Of a stretch of 64,000 nucleotides of DNA, positions 12,375-24,108 are shown in pieces. The notes beneath the pieces were generated by a model. It saw nothing but the letters and a program-made list of their open reading frames with translations. It was not told the origin of the DNA and ran no database searches. The position numbers and the translations under genes were made by a program. Source of the stretch: Siphonodentalium dalli. Lineage: Eukaryota; Mollusca; Scaphopoda; Gadilida; Siphonodentaliidae. Position 1 is the first letter of the stretch, and each line of letters opens with the position of its first letter. The stretch is from assembly GCA_032622095.1 (NCBI GenBank), contig CP136061.1, positions 130,028,754-130,092,753 of the forward strand. The letters run 5' to 3'.

Positions 12375-12970
12375 AATGAACTGTATCCAGTATAAACATG
12401 TTAAACCTGATAATTAATTAGAGCATGCAGTCCCTGTTGACATGCGGTATCCGCTGGTAATCTTACCACAGTAATATGTGTTAACTGTGATAACCAAGTT
12501 AATTGTTTTTACCACAAAAATTCTGAATTCTATCTAGACATTTTGAAACAATAAAAAAAAATTCTGGTGTGATTACAATGTCAACTTTAAAACAAAATTC
12601 ATATAAACATCGCATGAAAAATACAGCCTAACTGCAAATGTGAGGTGGACCACATTCTGCGGCGGTATAACTGACTGCGGTTGATCGCATGAACACGCCT
12701 GAATACTGCAGTAATACCCGAGTAATATAAGGCGAGTTGATTAATTAAAGCATAGCTGTAATTGTACATGTATGTTCTATAGACTTTGTTGGGAAAGAGA
12801 ATATAGCTGTGCGACAATGTTAATCCTGATGAGCCAAGTTAGAAATTTTTCAATCGAAACCTCATAAAAAAAAATTGAAATTCAGTTCTCAATTTTCGAA
12901 CACTTCTAGGAAATTGTTCAAAAATATTGTTAAAAGATGCCCATTCGATTTGACACTGTAAATATACCCT
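12375..12970. other. No gene seen
   Basis: AT-rich DNA between foldback elements; no coding, RNA or clear repeat signal beyond short A/T runs. Confidence 0.5.
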
Positions 12971-12975
12971 GTTCA

Positions 12976-13096
12976 AGTGTTCCTGCTAATGTGCTATGAT
13001 GCGGTTGGGTCCTGCTTAATTGCTATGAATTGCACTACCCGCATCATAGCAATTCAGCAGGACCACCAGCATCATAGCATATTAGCAGGACCACTT
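12976..13096. repeat. Palindrome built of GGTCCTGCTAATTTGCTATG-type subrepeats
   Basis: The left arm AGTGTTCCTGCTAATGTGCT ... and right arm ...AGCATATTAGCAGGACCACT are inverse. Each arm contains the subunit 'cctgctnaattgctatgatgc' twice. The same subunit occurs at both ends of the giant element (24.13-24.18 and 31.15-31.18 kb). Confidence 0.75.
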
Positions 13097-13515
13097 GGCC
13101 AGTGGTAAAATAGTTTGTTTTCCATACGGATATGTGTTTTCAAATAATCATGTAATGATATCTAACATACATGTATATGATCCCATTTATAGGTTTTATT
13201 CATCACGGCCAGATAAACTTTGTATACAGACAGTTTTACCAAACTTATAATTTTTATTAGGTGCTTTCATTGTAGCTGTAATTACTAGTATTAAAAGAGT
13301 GCTCAATAAAGTTTGTTTTATCATTTATGCTCATTTGGAATTTGGATGCTATTTAATTCTGTTTATCTATATAATTGGCTGCACTGCTAAATTTTGACTC
13401 ATTTCAGTCATTTGATGTCAGTACATGTAGTTGTCCATCGAAATGGCGAACACAACCAAAGACAAATTACAAGAGGAAAGACAACAAATACATTTGATGT
13501 GCACTAAAACAGATA

Positions 13516-13681
13516 CAGTAGTGCCCTAAGAAATCGACCCCTTAACCACAGCAGAATTATGTGTAACTTTCAGGATTTAGACGGATATATGGCTTGTTGC
13601 CATTCATCGGAAAGCTCTCCCCGAGTTTAATACCCGTAATTCTGCTGTGGTTAAGGAGTCGATTAATTAGAGCATTACTTT
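13516..13681. mobile_element. Family E foldback MITE, copy E1
   Basis: Left arm 'cagtagtgccctaagaaatcga ... ccacagcagaattatg', right arm 'taattctgctgtggttaagg ... gattaattagagcattact'. A shorter, partly deleted version of E2 (15.18 kb). Confidence 0.75.
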
Positions 13682-13684
13682 AGT

Positions 13685-15170
13685 TACAAATGTATGTCTA
13701 GCCTCCTGTTGTGTCACTAATAAGATCTTTAATTCACATACGGTACACATGTACATGTACTATATAGTACCCGTTCAAGCGTTTACAAGTGTCAGTCATC
13801 GAGAAACTGACCAAAAGTTTTAGTAGTATATAATATAGGCTAGCACTGCACTTGGGCTACATGTACATGTACTGTAAGTGATTATAATGTACTATTTTTA
13901 TATTCTGCTGTGAAAGTGTTGCTGAATGAAATTTAAGTTTACCCCGATATTCTAAGTCCGCTCGACTAAGATGGGTTTTTTCTCGAAAACTGATATCTGA
14001 ATATACATGACTTTTTGTACGTCTTCCACTGGTTGGTATTCCCTCTAAAATGACTAATTTTAACTGATTAGATTAGCCCTGGTATGGAAAACTCTAACTG
14101 TTATAGCCCAATGAGCGGTTTACTGCCAACAGCGGTGATGATATGATGACCAGCGTTGTGCATGGCATATGTTGATCCAGGTAAGAATGCTACCATACAT
14201 TCCAAACATTCATTAAATATCTTATTAATAGTAACCCAAACTACACAAGAGACTAGTATAACTAAGATTGGGCTCGATTAATGATGTGACACTTTCAGTA
14301 CTTCATTTACTAGTAGCCTGGTACTGGTGGGCCTGGCTACAGATACTTGTTTGGCGTGTTTGAGGCCTGTGGCACAAGGGCAGCAGAATCAATTAAAATT
14401 TTTCTTATTGTAGTGTAGTACATGTACATGAATAGTACCGGTAGTACAGCACACAAAGAGGTATATAGTACCGGCACATGTACATGTATTCTCTCTGTTT
14501 TCACACAGTGTTTTTTTTCAATTTAACAACATGAGTCTTTTATGACACATACATGTACTAAAGTGAAAGTAGGCCTACATGTATATAATGTGCACCCAGT
14601 ATACCGGTACATGTACTGATATATTACATTGCAATACAGTCCGAGTACAATGATATAGCAAAATTATGCATAGTAGAATAACAACCTTTTGTACAAACAG
14701 TCCTGACAATGATATACCGGGATATCATGGTGATAGTTCATACATTTGGAATTACCGAATACCTGAGTTTGTGGATAGACCGCTTCATGCGATGTTTATG
14801 TGAATTTTTATTTTTAAGTCGGCATTGCGTACGGTAGTCCTATAAACCACACCAGAAAATAGCAATTGTCGGTCAGTGACCAACTTCTTATGTTTATGCA
14901 ATCGATACAATCCGGTTCTGCTTTTGATGTCCAGTTCGATATTTGTGGTGTGTTCTTGTGCAAAAATATAATTCTAACTAATGCGCCAAAAATCAGGTTT
15001 ATAAATTTATCCATTCTTGAGCAAGAGCAACTCGTAAAACTTGTATGGTATAACATTCCAAACTGAGTATTTCTGCTATCAAACCATATGATAATAATGT
15101 TGAACCGGACATCGAAATCTGAACCGCATTTATGGATTGCAGCACGTGATGTTGAATAAACAGTTATAGA
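13685..15170. other. No gene seen; ACATGTACATGT-rich intergenic DNA
   Basis: Many ATGTACATGTA and TACCGGTAC motifs (13.75, 13.86, 14.43, 14.47, 14.55 and 14.6 kb). Overlapping open frames around 14.81-15.07 kb on both strands have no domain or splice evidence. Confidence 0.5.
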
Positions 15171-15176
15171 GGATAT

Positions 15177-15397
15177 ACAGTAATGCTCTAATTAATCGAC
15201 TCCTTAACTACAGCAGAATTATGGGTAACTTTTCAGGATTTAGTCGGAAATATGGGTTGATGCCATTCATCGGAAAGCTCTCGGTGAGAGCTTTCCGATG
15301 AATGGCAACAAGCCATATTTCGGACTAAATCCTGAAAAGTTACCCATAATTCTGCTGTAGTTAAGGAGTCGATTAATTAGCTCTAGAATTACTGTAA
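15177..15397. mobile_element. Family E foldback MITE, copy E2 (near-perfect hairpin)
   Basis: An almost perfect palindrome of about 220 bp. 'ACAGTAATGCTCTAATTAAT' at the left pairs with 'GATTAATTAGCTCTAGAATT ACTGT' at the right. The centre is 'gaaagctctcggtgagagctttc'. The arms contain CCTTAACTACAGCAGAATTA and the block 'gtaacttttcaggatttagtc'. The most complete of three copies (others 13.5 and 60.2 kb). Confidence 0.9.
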
Positions 15398-15399
15398 CA

Positions 15400-16490
15400 T
15401 GGTTTATAATATACAAATGTATACTGTATGGGAAACATCAGAGGTTTACAAAGTAATAAAAACAGTTGATTTGTTCTTTATTCTTGTGGTTATATACACG
15501 TACATACATGTATTCTAAAAATAAATGTCCTTTACAACGTGGATCAATGAAATGTGGTTGTTGCATTTAAAATGCATTGAGGGTGCATTGTGTCACGCCA
15601 CTTTGTAAATGCCTTAATGACAGCATTTAGATTAAATGCACTGCATTGGGAATAATCGCAGTCGCATTGAAATTACCGATCATTGCGCCGAAAAAGTATA
15701 CTAGTATGAACACCCAAATAACGATACGATAGTGTATTTTGCAATTTTAGTTATAATTTTGTTTAATTTAAATTCACATCTGAATAATTCTGTGTTATTT
15801 TCCCACTCCTGGTGTACATGTATATGTTCGGAATCGGACATTCATGATGTAGTTTTCCATTCAAAATGGAATAAACATAAATAAACACTGTTGACATTAA
15901 TTGTTTTATAATCAGAATCTGAGAATCATGATTCTCATTTTGATTCTAGTAAAAAGTCTTGATTCCCTGTAGAAAGTGAAACACTAACATTTTGATTATT
16001 GCCAAAAAACTGATGGATTTTAAGGCCTGCATCAAGACATTTGTTTGTGAATAAATCAAGGTAAATGTGTTAAAATATGAACGCATTTACAAATGCGTTG
16101 CTCCAAAATCGCAAAGTAGATTCGAACATGTGGTCGCTTTTCTAAGAAATTTGTGAGTGGTCTGTACATGTACATACATGTAAGTTACTTGACCAATTAC
16201 ACAAGGAGTCGAGGGACACAATCAATGAGGACGTTTGTACTAAAAAATATTTTTTTACGCAAGGAACGAACACAAGGCCACTTTCTTAATTTATATTATG
16301 AGCCAACAAGACAGATCGTAAATCGCTGTTATATGACAATATATGTGGCCATCATAATGGTCGACAGGCATGACGCCAACAAAAACCAATCTGTCAGGCC
16401 AATATAAAGAAGTCGCGACTTATTGCTGGTGGAACCTATTAAAGGCATCGTTCCATTTCGTTAATAACAACTTACATGTAACATTCACCT
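15400..16490. other. No gene seen
   Basis: AT-rich intergenic DNA. Around 15.54-15.69 kb the phrase 'gcatttaaaatgcattg' and variants recur. A frame open at 16153-16407 has no supporting features. Confidence 0.45.
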
Positions 16491-16620
16491 CCACCTCTTT
16501 ACTCTTGGGCTCCAAATAAATATGCATGCACCAGCTGCATCCACGTTTATTATTTTTCTTGGGAAATCCCCCCCCCCTTGCACAGTGCTTATTTGGGTCT
16601 GCACGTTTATTAATATTTTG
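16490..16620. repeat. Fragment of TATTTGGGTCTGCACTTTTA repeat
   Basis: 'ggctccaaataaatatgcatgca' and 'gcttatttgggtctgcacgtttattaa' are inverted relatives of each other, with a C-tract between. The same motif recurs at 17.33-17.44 kb. Confidence 0.55.
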
Positions 16621-16925
16621 AAGCTATGAAAATTTAAATCAGCACAAATTCAAGATTTCTATATGATTCAGATGTAAAAATGATCAACACGTCTACATTA
16701 GTTACTAGCTAAACAAGACATTTTGTCATATGTTTATACTTTACTGTGAAATTGCGTTTCTTCCGTTCTCCATGAACGGATTCTCAAAATGTTTGGTTTT
16801 CCAAAAAACAAGGATTCGAACTGTCTGAACTGAACTCCATGCGTTTGTTTAAATAGATGAATAAATAATGGGAAAGACATACAATCCTAGTTCATAATGA
16901 ATTTAAGTATATAAATATAAATAAT

Positions 16926-17051
16926 AAACGGCGGATTCAACGTGGTCATGGGTTTTGACCGCGTTAAAAAAATCAGCAAACTGCATGAACCCCGAAGTTT
17001 GCTGATTTTTTCTCGCGGTCAAAACCCCATGACCGCATTGAAACTGCCGTT
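16926..17051. repeat. Near-perfect palindrome, GACCGCG centre arms
   Basis: 'AACGTGGTCATGGGTTTTGA ccgcg...aaatcagcaaact' pairs with 'agtttgctgattttttctcgcgg TCAAAACCCCATGACCGCAT'. The loop of about 15 nt is 'gcatgaaccccga'. Arms are about 55 bp. It resembles a foldback MITE but no second copy is in the window. Confidence 0.85.
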
Positions 17052-17324
17052 CATTTCTTATATGAATAACACAATTTAAGATTGGTGAATTATTTCTTTT
17101 GGTTAATTTAATAAACGTACAGGACCAAATAACGATCGTACAGGTGGGAATTTTACCTCGATTTTAATAATCGTACATTAGGCACTCAAGAGTAGTATAC
17201 TAGTACATATTCAAGTATGTGGCAAACCAAAAAAACACCACATGATACATACATGTACCTGTACTACATGTTGACTCGTATACCTGAACCTGCTATAAAA
17301 ATTATTTGGTTAACCACAGTTGAT

Positions 17325-17440
17325 GTTTTGCTCAGAGTTCCCCCTGCACTATTATTTGGGTCTGTACTTTTATTAACTTTCAATGGAATTTCCCCCCCCG
17401 CACTATTATTTGGGCCTGCACTTTTATTTGGAGCCTGAGA
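17325..17440. repeat. Tandem 'GCACTATTATTTGGG' units
   Basis: 'cccctgcactattatttgggtctgtacttttatt' is followed about 65 bp later by 'cccccgcactattatttgggcctgcacttttatt'. This gives short open frames on both strands that are not genes. Confidence 0.6.
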
Positions 17441-17479
17441 GTAAGTTGCATTGACATTTATTTTCACGAATTACCATGC

Positions 17480-18180
17480 TAAAGGCCAAAGAAAAAAGAT
17501 TGTATGTTTCCAGTAAAAAAATTTAGGGTAGGTAGGTAGGGAATTTTTTTTATTTTATTTTATTTTGATATTTTTTATCCAGCTGCAGAAATATTGAACT
17601 ACCTCGACCAAAGTGACATAAAATGCCAACCCGTGCCATGGGGAAAGTATTACTTGATCAACACAGTGGAAATATACATTAAGATTGATAAAAAATCAAA
17701 CTTACTTCATGCTTACATATGTTTTTTATTATATCTAATACCACATTTTCATAAATTTGGCTATAAACTTGGTACAAAATTGATGTCACTAACTTTTTAT
17801 AAGAATTTTACCAATAATACCGCCATTATACCGTACATGTATTGTGACGATTACATCCCATTGTCTGGGGGTAGCCAGTACACCCACCGAGCATGCCTGG
17901 TTTTTGGAAACAGTAGCTACTAGTACATGTATACCCCTAATATATGCAGTGATAACCTCTTTACATGTATATATACAGATACACACCCACCATGTCTGTT
18001 GATAGTGTTCCATAAGTCCCAAACAAGACATAAAGCAGGCAGGAGATCCACTCTCAGGAAATTAAAATTGCGAAAATTTTGACTTTTTCTCATAATATCA
18101 ATAAAAAGTTTAGGGTCGGCGGGTTATTTTTAGGGTCGGTCGATGTACGGAAACATAGTATCTTTTTTCTTTGGCCTAAG
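17480..18180. mobile_element. Family F terminal-inverted-repeat element, ~700 bp
   Basis: Left end TAAAGGCCAAAGAAAAAAGA then 'ttgtatgtttcc'. The right end is the inverse, 'ggaaacatagta' then TCTTTTTTCTTTGGCCTAAG. 'tagggtaggtaggta' inside the left end and 'tagggtcggcggg...tagggtcggtcg' inside the right are similar direct motifs. The interior has a 109-codon open frame without recognisable domains. Non-autonomous. Confidence 0.7.
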
Positions 18181-18359
18181 GAACATTGCAACTGGTTTGA
18201 AGTAACATGACCGCGTTGCGTCAACACTGGAACTGCATTGATGGTAATTTTCAACATGGTCTCACTGAGGTTCTATCAAATATAAATACTAGTATGGTTG
18301 AGGCCAACTTGAGGGAGACAATTATTTTGAGAATATGTGATCCTGTGTTAACATGAGCC

Positions 18360-18742
18360 TAAGGCGACACCAATTTTTAAGTCTGGTTTACGAACACCTC
18401 CTACAACTTTGTTTCCATTTCATGAATTTTTTTTTTAATTTTTTTGTCCCAAAATATTTTACACGCGTACTGATTTTCATGTGCTGTCGCATCCGGTTCT
18501 GCTTATGATCATTTACAGATCCATATTTTCATGTATTTCATGACAAGATATGTCTTGTTTGGTTTGAACAGAATTTCATTCAAAAACATTTTTTCACAAT
18601 TTTTGTAAAATTTATGTAAAATTCCACGATTTACTTGATATAAATTGGGGGGACAATCTTTTTTATTTTTATTTTTTTCCCTCCTGCATCTACTTTTTTT
18701 CTCCCCACATCGTAAACCAGACTTAAAAATTGGTGTCGCTTA
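18360..18742. mobile_element. Family B inverted-repeat element, copy B2
   Basis: Same AAGGCGACACCAATTTTTAA / TTAAAAATTGGTGTCGCTTA ends and interior as B1. The interior ('cctcctgcatctac') is reversed relative to B1. Confidence 0.85.
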
Positions 18743-18744
18743 AA

Positions 18745-19050
18745 TATCATCTGATGGAGTCAAAATCATTGAACCGTCACTTATGCATGCACATGTTGTC
18801 TTGATGTTGAGTCTGGCTTTCATCATTTTCATTAGTTTTACTGTTAATATCCACCAAAGGTTGAGGTGTTATGGAACAACTGTATGGCATCGTATACTGT
18901 TATCTTCCGAGTAAATATGGAGTCTCTAATTCTTTTATCAGTCACGCATCTACTCATCAAATAGTATAATCCTCAAATATTTGTAGTCCAGGTGATCTCG
19001 ACTGCACAGTACATGTATAAACATTCATCTGTGCACAGTGTGTTTTAAAT
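18745..19050. other. No gene seen
   Basis: AT-rich intergenic DNA with no supported feature. Confidence 0.5.
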
Positions 19051-19055
19051 TTCTT

Positions 19056-19260
19056 TGCCGTGTAACAACTGTTGTCCCAAGTTTCAATGCCTTGTCCTCC
19101 TGGTATGTAGGGATTACCAATTTACCATTGCCGTGTTTTAATTTGCAATTTTGATGATGACGCTCACTAAGCTTGTTGATAATTTTCTTTGTCGTGTAAC
19201 AACTGTTGTACCAAGTTTCTACGCCGCGTCCTCCTGGTATTTAGGGATTACCGGTGCCTT
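19056..19260. repeat. Direct duplication, ~65 bp spaced 134 bp
   Basis: 'cgtgtaacaactgttgtccc ... cctcctggtatgtagggattacc' (19058-19122) recurs as 'cgtgtaacaactgttgtacc ... cctcctggtatttagggattacc' (19193-19250). Function unknown. Confidence 0.7.
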
Positions 19261-19511
19261 TAATAGCGTCAGATGCATCATTGCCAGTTAATGTATATTA
19301 GAGTGGAACTGAATTAACAATGTCACATTGACACAGTACTCAGTTAAGACCAGTAAAACAGCAAAAGTAGTATTATTGTACAGCAGGCTTATCACTATCA
19401 GTACGGTACTTACTACATGTACTGACCCCTTACTATCGTGGATCAATCTGAATCTGAATGGTTACGCTGCAGATCCCAATTATGGTAATTTCGCAGCGGG
19501 CGAGAGAGTCT

Positions 19512-20034
19512 CAGATCTTTTCCTTCAGCGCACTCTTGAAGGAATCCACAGGCTGTTGTTGTAGGATTAAGGATTCCTCCAGCTGATTCCAGTCGTATAT
19601 AGTTCGAACAAATGTGGAATTAGCGAACTGAGCTGACACGTATGGTATAGCCTCGTAGCACTGACTGTTGTCTGGTTGTTCCTTTAAATTAGGTGCCGAG
19701 GAATTTGGCTGGTGACGTAGCCTGTCAGAACTTTGCTCTGCGATCTAAGACGCCTTGTTTCGGGTGTAAAGTATTGATTAGGCGGTATAGCCGGGACCAA
19801 TCCACCCACCACCTTACTCATGAATCCCAGCCGATTTATTTTCCGCCGTTTCTGCAATGTTGGTAAATCTAGCTCGTAGAGGATCTTGGTCATATATCCA
19901 TCTTCTTTGCTCTTATAGTCTCTTTTAATGAAACGGGCTGCTCTACGCTGGATTCTTTCCAGCTTGTCGATGTGATTTTGTTGGTAGGGGTCCCAGATGG
20001 TGTCTGGGTAGTCCATGATCTTCAAACTTCTCAA
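19512..20034 (-). pseudogene. 5'-truncated LINE, end of reverse transcriptase ORF
   Basis: Read on the minus strand, the start of the fragment gives TIWDPYQQNHIDKLERIQRR and AARFIKRDY. These match the conserved block after the reverse transcriptase domain of jockey/CR1-like non-LTR elements (WDPY...IEKVQRRAARF). It continues with LPTLQKRRKINRLGFMSKVV. A frameshift near 19690-19700 moves the rest into another frame. That frame reads FANSTFVRTIYDWNQLEES and VDSFKSALKEKI before a stop near 19514; this is the usual 'FF-RT...WN' C-terminus. Upstream (20035 onward) nothing RT-like continues, consistent with 5' truncation on insertion. Dead copy. Confidence 0.85.
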
Positions 20035-20039
20035 TTCTT

Positions 20040-20740
20040 CTTCTTCTGGACAGGTGCATTATGAGCAGGCCACTGGCACTACATCATGATTGTACCGGTA
20101 CCACAAATTCAATTTTGAGAAAATATTCTGGTTATGGCCAGGTAGCTAAGGTACTGTTCAATACTATAGTTGATCCGTTTCGTTATCGCAGCTTAATTCT
20201 TACTGTTCCGGGAATTGAAATATTTTTTGTCACATGAAATTCAGTCTTTTTCGATATTTGCGCACATCCATGGGGAGAAATCGGCGAATCTTATATATAA
20301 GTCCACAGTTTATCCGTTTGTAGCCAATACACCATTTCCTTCTGTCAATCCGCGTTGATTCGCGACAAAATTAACTCAAAATACCACAAGGAATTATCCG
20401 CGCTCCATTTTGAAGAACGATAACTAAAAGTTAAGATTGTAATTTGGCTGCAGAAACGAAACGAAACGAATTTTGAAACACAATAATTGTATTCACTAAT
20501 ATTTTCCTGTTGGTATATGGTCTACTATAGTATATGCAATCATTTATTTGAAATAATAAGTATCACTTAGAGAATAATTCTTACTGATAATTAGAAATCT
20601 CTTTATTTTGTATCCCTTTAATATTAAATAATGGCCCTGAAAATTGTCTGTTTGTCAGTTTAATGTTCACTAATTATAGCTAGGCTGTTAGATAAAGTAT
20701 GATATTGCTTCATTTGTCCGGGGTAGTGTATTGTCATACT
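20040..20740. other. No gene seen
   Basis: AT-rich intergenic DNA between the LINE fragment and the 45-bp array. Confidence 0.5.
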
Positions 20741-22535
20741 GTCATAATAAACTTCAAGTAATAAGGTAACTACTCGTCAATGATGCTTGAATACATAAAT
20801 GATTAATAAGGTAACAACTACCCGTCAATGATCGACGTCTTAATATAGAAAGGTTTTTATAAGGTAACTAACTACACGGCAATGATACTTATTATAGAAG
20901 GTTAATAATTTAACTTCTTGTCAATGATGCTTTAATATAGAAAGGGTTAATAAGGTAACTACCCGTCAATAATGCTTTAGTGTAGAAATGGTTACTAAGG
21001 TAACTACATGTCAATGATGCTTTAATAAAGAAAGGGTTAATAAGATAAAGTTCTACACGTCAATGATGCTTAAATATAGAAAGGGCTAATAGGGTAACTA
21101 CACGTCAATGATGTTTTAATATAGAAAGGGTTAATATGGTAATTACACGCCAATGGTGCTTTAATATAGAAAGGGTTAATATGGTAACTACCGTCCATGA
21201 TGCTTTAATATATAACTGGCTACTATGATAACTACATGTCAATGATGCTTTATTGTAGAAAGGGTTAATAATGTAACTAATCACCAATGATACTCATTAT
21301 AAAAAGGGTTAATAAGGTAACTGCCTGTCAATTATTGCTTCAACGTAGAAAGGGTTAATAAGGTAATTACACGCCAATGGTGCTTTAATATAGAAAGGGT
21401 TAATATGGTAACTATCAGTCAATGATGCTTTAATATAGAAAGTGTTATAATATGGTAACTGCAAGCCAATGATGCTTTGATACAAAAATGGTTAATAAGG
21501 TAATTACCCGTCAATGGCGCTTTAATATAGAAATGGTTTATAATGTAACTACTCACCAATGATACTTAGTATAGAAAGGGTTGTTTAATGTAACTACCTG
21601 TCAATTAATGCTTTAATATAGAAAAGGTTAATAAGGTAACTACACGCCAATGATACTTAGTATAGAAAGGGTTGGTAAGGTAACTACACGACAATGATAC
21701 TTTAGTATATAGAGGGTTAATTAGGCAACTACCCGTCAACGATGCTTTAATATAGAAAGGGTTAACAACTACATGTCAATGCTGCTTTAATACAGAAATG
21801 GTTAATAAGGTAACTTCACGTCAATGATGCTTTAATATAGAAAGGGTTAATACTGTAACTACTCACCAATGATACTTAGTATAGAACGGGTTAATAAGAT
21901 AACTACCCAGCAATAATGATGCTTTAATATAGAGAGGGTTATAATAAGGTAACTACACGTCAATGATGCTTTAATACATAAATGGTTAATAAGGTAACTA
22001 CCCGCCAATGGCGCTTTAATATAGAAAGGGTTAATAATGCAACTACTCACCAATGATACTTAGTATAGAAAGGGTTAATAAGGTAACTACCTGTCAATTA
22101 ATGCTTTAATATATAAAGGGTTAATAAGGCAACTACACGCCAACGGTACTTAGTATAGAAAGGGTTAATAAGGTAACTATATACGACAATGATACTTTGG
22201 TATATACAGAGTTAAGGAGCCAACTACCTGCCAATGATGCTATACTATAGAAAGGGTTAACATTGTAACTACACATCAATGATATTTTAATATAGAAAGG
22301 GTTAATAAGGTAACTATGCGTCAATGATGCTTTAATAAAGAAAGGGTTAATAAGGTAACTTCACATCAATGGTGCTTTAATATAGAAAGGGTTAATAATG
22401 TAACTACTCACCAATGTTACTTAGTATAGAAAGGGTTAATAAGGTAACTACCTGTCAATTAATGATTTAATATAGAATGGTTAATAAGGTAACTACACGC
22501 CAATGGTGCTGTACTATAGAAAGGGTTAATAAGGT
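20740..22535. repeat. 45-bp tandem array (GGGTTAATAAGGTAACTAC type)
   Basis: Roughly 35-40 units of about 44-46 bp. Consensus in two pieces: GGGTTAATAAGGTAACTACA then CGTCAATGATGCTTTAATAT and AGAAA. Units diverge 10-25 per cent and alternate between 'gatgctttaatatag' and 'gatacttagtatag' forms. Each unit matches the right-hand ~45 bp of the family A MITE ('aactactcgtcaatga...ttagtatagaaagggttaa'). Open frames on the minus strand follow the array and are not genes. Confidence 0.9.
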
Positions 22536-22559
22536 GACTTCAATGCAGATTATACAGTT

Positions 22560-22866
22560 TAACAAAATACCACAGGTGTATATATCCGGGTGAACACTGT
22601 AGTAAATACCTGGGCGAAACCCTGGTGTAAATACCTGGGTGTAAATACCTGGTGTAAATACCTGGGTGTAAATCCGTAAAAACCCGGGTAAACTGGGGTT
22701 TACACCTAACATATATAGAAAACACCTGGGTAAATCTATATAAATCCCTGATTTACCTGGGTGTTACCTGGGTGTGACCTGGGTGGAACCAGGGTAAAAC
22801 CTATATGTACCGGGGTATACCTAGGTAAACACCAAGATTTACCCAGGTACATTTTTATATGGGATG
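22560..22866. repeat. CCTGGGTGTAAATA minisatellite, inverted relative of 8.6 kb
   Basis: Short units ('taaatacctgggtg', 'ttacctgggtg') repeat, and the outer edge GATTTACCCAGGTACATTTT tatatgggat is the exact inverse of the outer edge at 8615-8645. Confidence 0.8.
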
Positions 22867-23029
22867 GTCCGATCTAATTATTTTCTGGATTAGAAAACGT
22901 ACTTAATGTGGTTTTATGGTACAGAAAACGTACATCATCAATCAATAAATTTATTTGGGAACGAGTCATATAATAATACAATTTATTTTATATTTAGTCA
23001 CAATAGATTTAGTTACTATTGTCAGTATT

Positions 23030-23310
23030 CACAGATGCTCATGTGGTTTTATGGTTTATAAACGTACATAATGTGGTTTTCTGGTATTGAAACCGTACAT
23101 AATGTTTTTTTCTGGTATAGAAAACGTACATAATGTGGTGTTATGGTTTATAAAACGTACATAATTTGGTTTCCTGGTATTTAAAACGTACATAATATGT
23201 TTTCTGGTGTAGAAAACGTACATCATGTGGATCTATGGTATAGACAACGTACAGAAGGTGGTTTTATTGTACAGAAAACGTATAAAATGTGGTTTTATGG
23301 CGTCAAATCG
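23030..23310. repeat. ~31-bp minisatellite, AAAACGTACATAATGTGGTT
   Basis: Units such as 'aaacgtacataatgtggttttatggtatag' repeat about nine times; a few outlying units lie at 22.89-22.94 kb. No coding potential. Confidence 0.85.
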
Positions 23311-24108
23311 GTGCCCATGAGAATCAGTGCAAATCGGGTGTAAATATTAAAAAAATATATATAAAGTATGTAAAACATCACCACTAAGAAGAACATAGAG
23401 AAATGGATAAACTTAATTGTTCTTAGGGACTCGCACGAACTTTGTTTAATTGCTCTGTCGGTCAAAACCAGTGACCCCAATCGATCTTCTAGCCATTCCT
23501 TATATGTTAATAGAGCATTACTAAAATTTTAATAGAACATTTATAACATGAGCAACTTTTCAAAACTACCAAAATTGTTCAAATTCCCACACAGTCTCCC
23601 AATAACAACACACAGCGAGCGGAAACACGCGAACGACTTGAAGTTACGCAGGTGGTTCATCCCTTTTAATACAGTGGATGCTGCATAGCTTGCACGTATT
23701 GCTTGATAAACATGGGAAACGTTCGTGTAAACCGTATGATACTGCGAGTTCATTTGGGTCCCTTTAAATACCCCCCCTCCCTAAAAAAAATCACAATGCA
23801 CAACAGTGCACATATGTCCAAATCGGTGAGGTCATTTTGAAAATTCAAACGTATTACAACGGATATCGATAATTTGGAATGGAGAGGGATTTATCAAAGC
23901 ACAGATGTGACAAATCTGGTTTTATTAATGATGGGCTCAAGTGGTGATTTAACACCAGGTATATTATTTGCCCGGCACCAGGTGTCGCTTCGCAGTCAGT
24001 CGATCGACACCAGCAGGCACAAAAGCCACGCATTCAACAGTTAACCACCGGTTTTTGTGTGAAAGCATCTGCATACGTGCGTGAATATATGACTCATATA
24101 CATTTACA
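23310..24108. other. No gene seen
   Basis: Intergenic DNA without a supported gene; a 70-codon frame at 23541-23753 has no domain or context. Confidence 0.45.

Noticed and set aside
13740-14640. ACATGTACATGTA clusters as regulatory sites
   Set aside because: The motif is scattered across the window and common in bivalve non-coding DNA; nothing ties it to a gene here.
21105-22324. Minus-strand ORFs with 'LTLSILKHH' repeats
   Set aside because: Readings of the 45-bp array (15 codons per unit).
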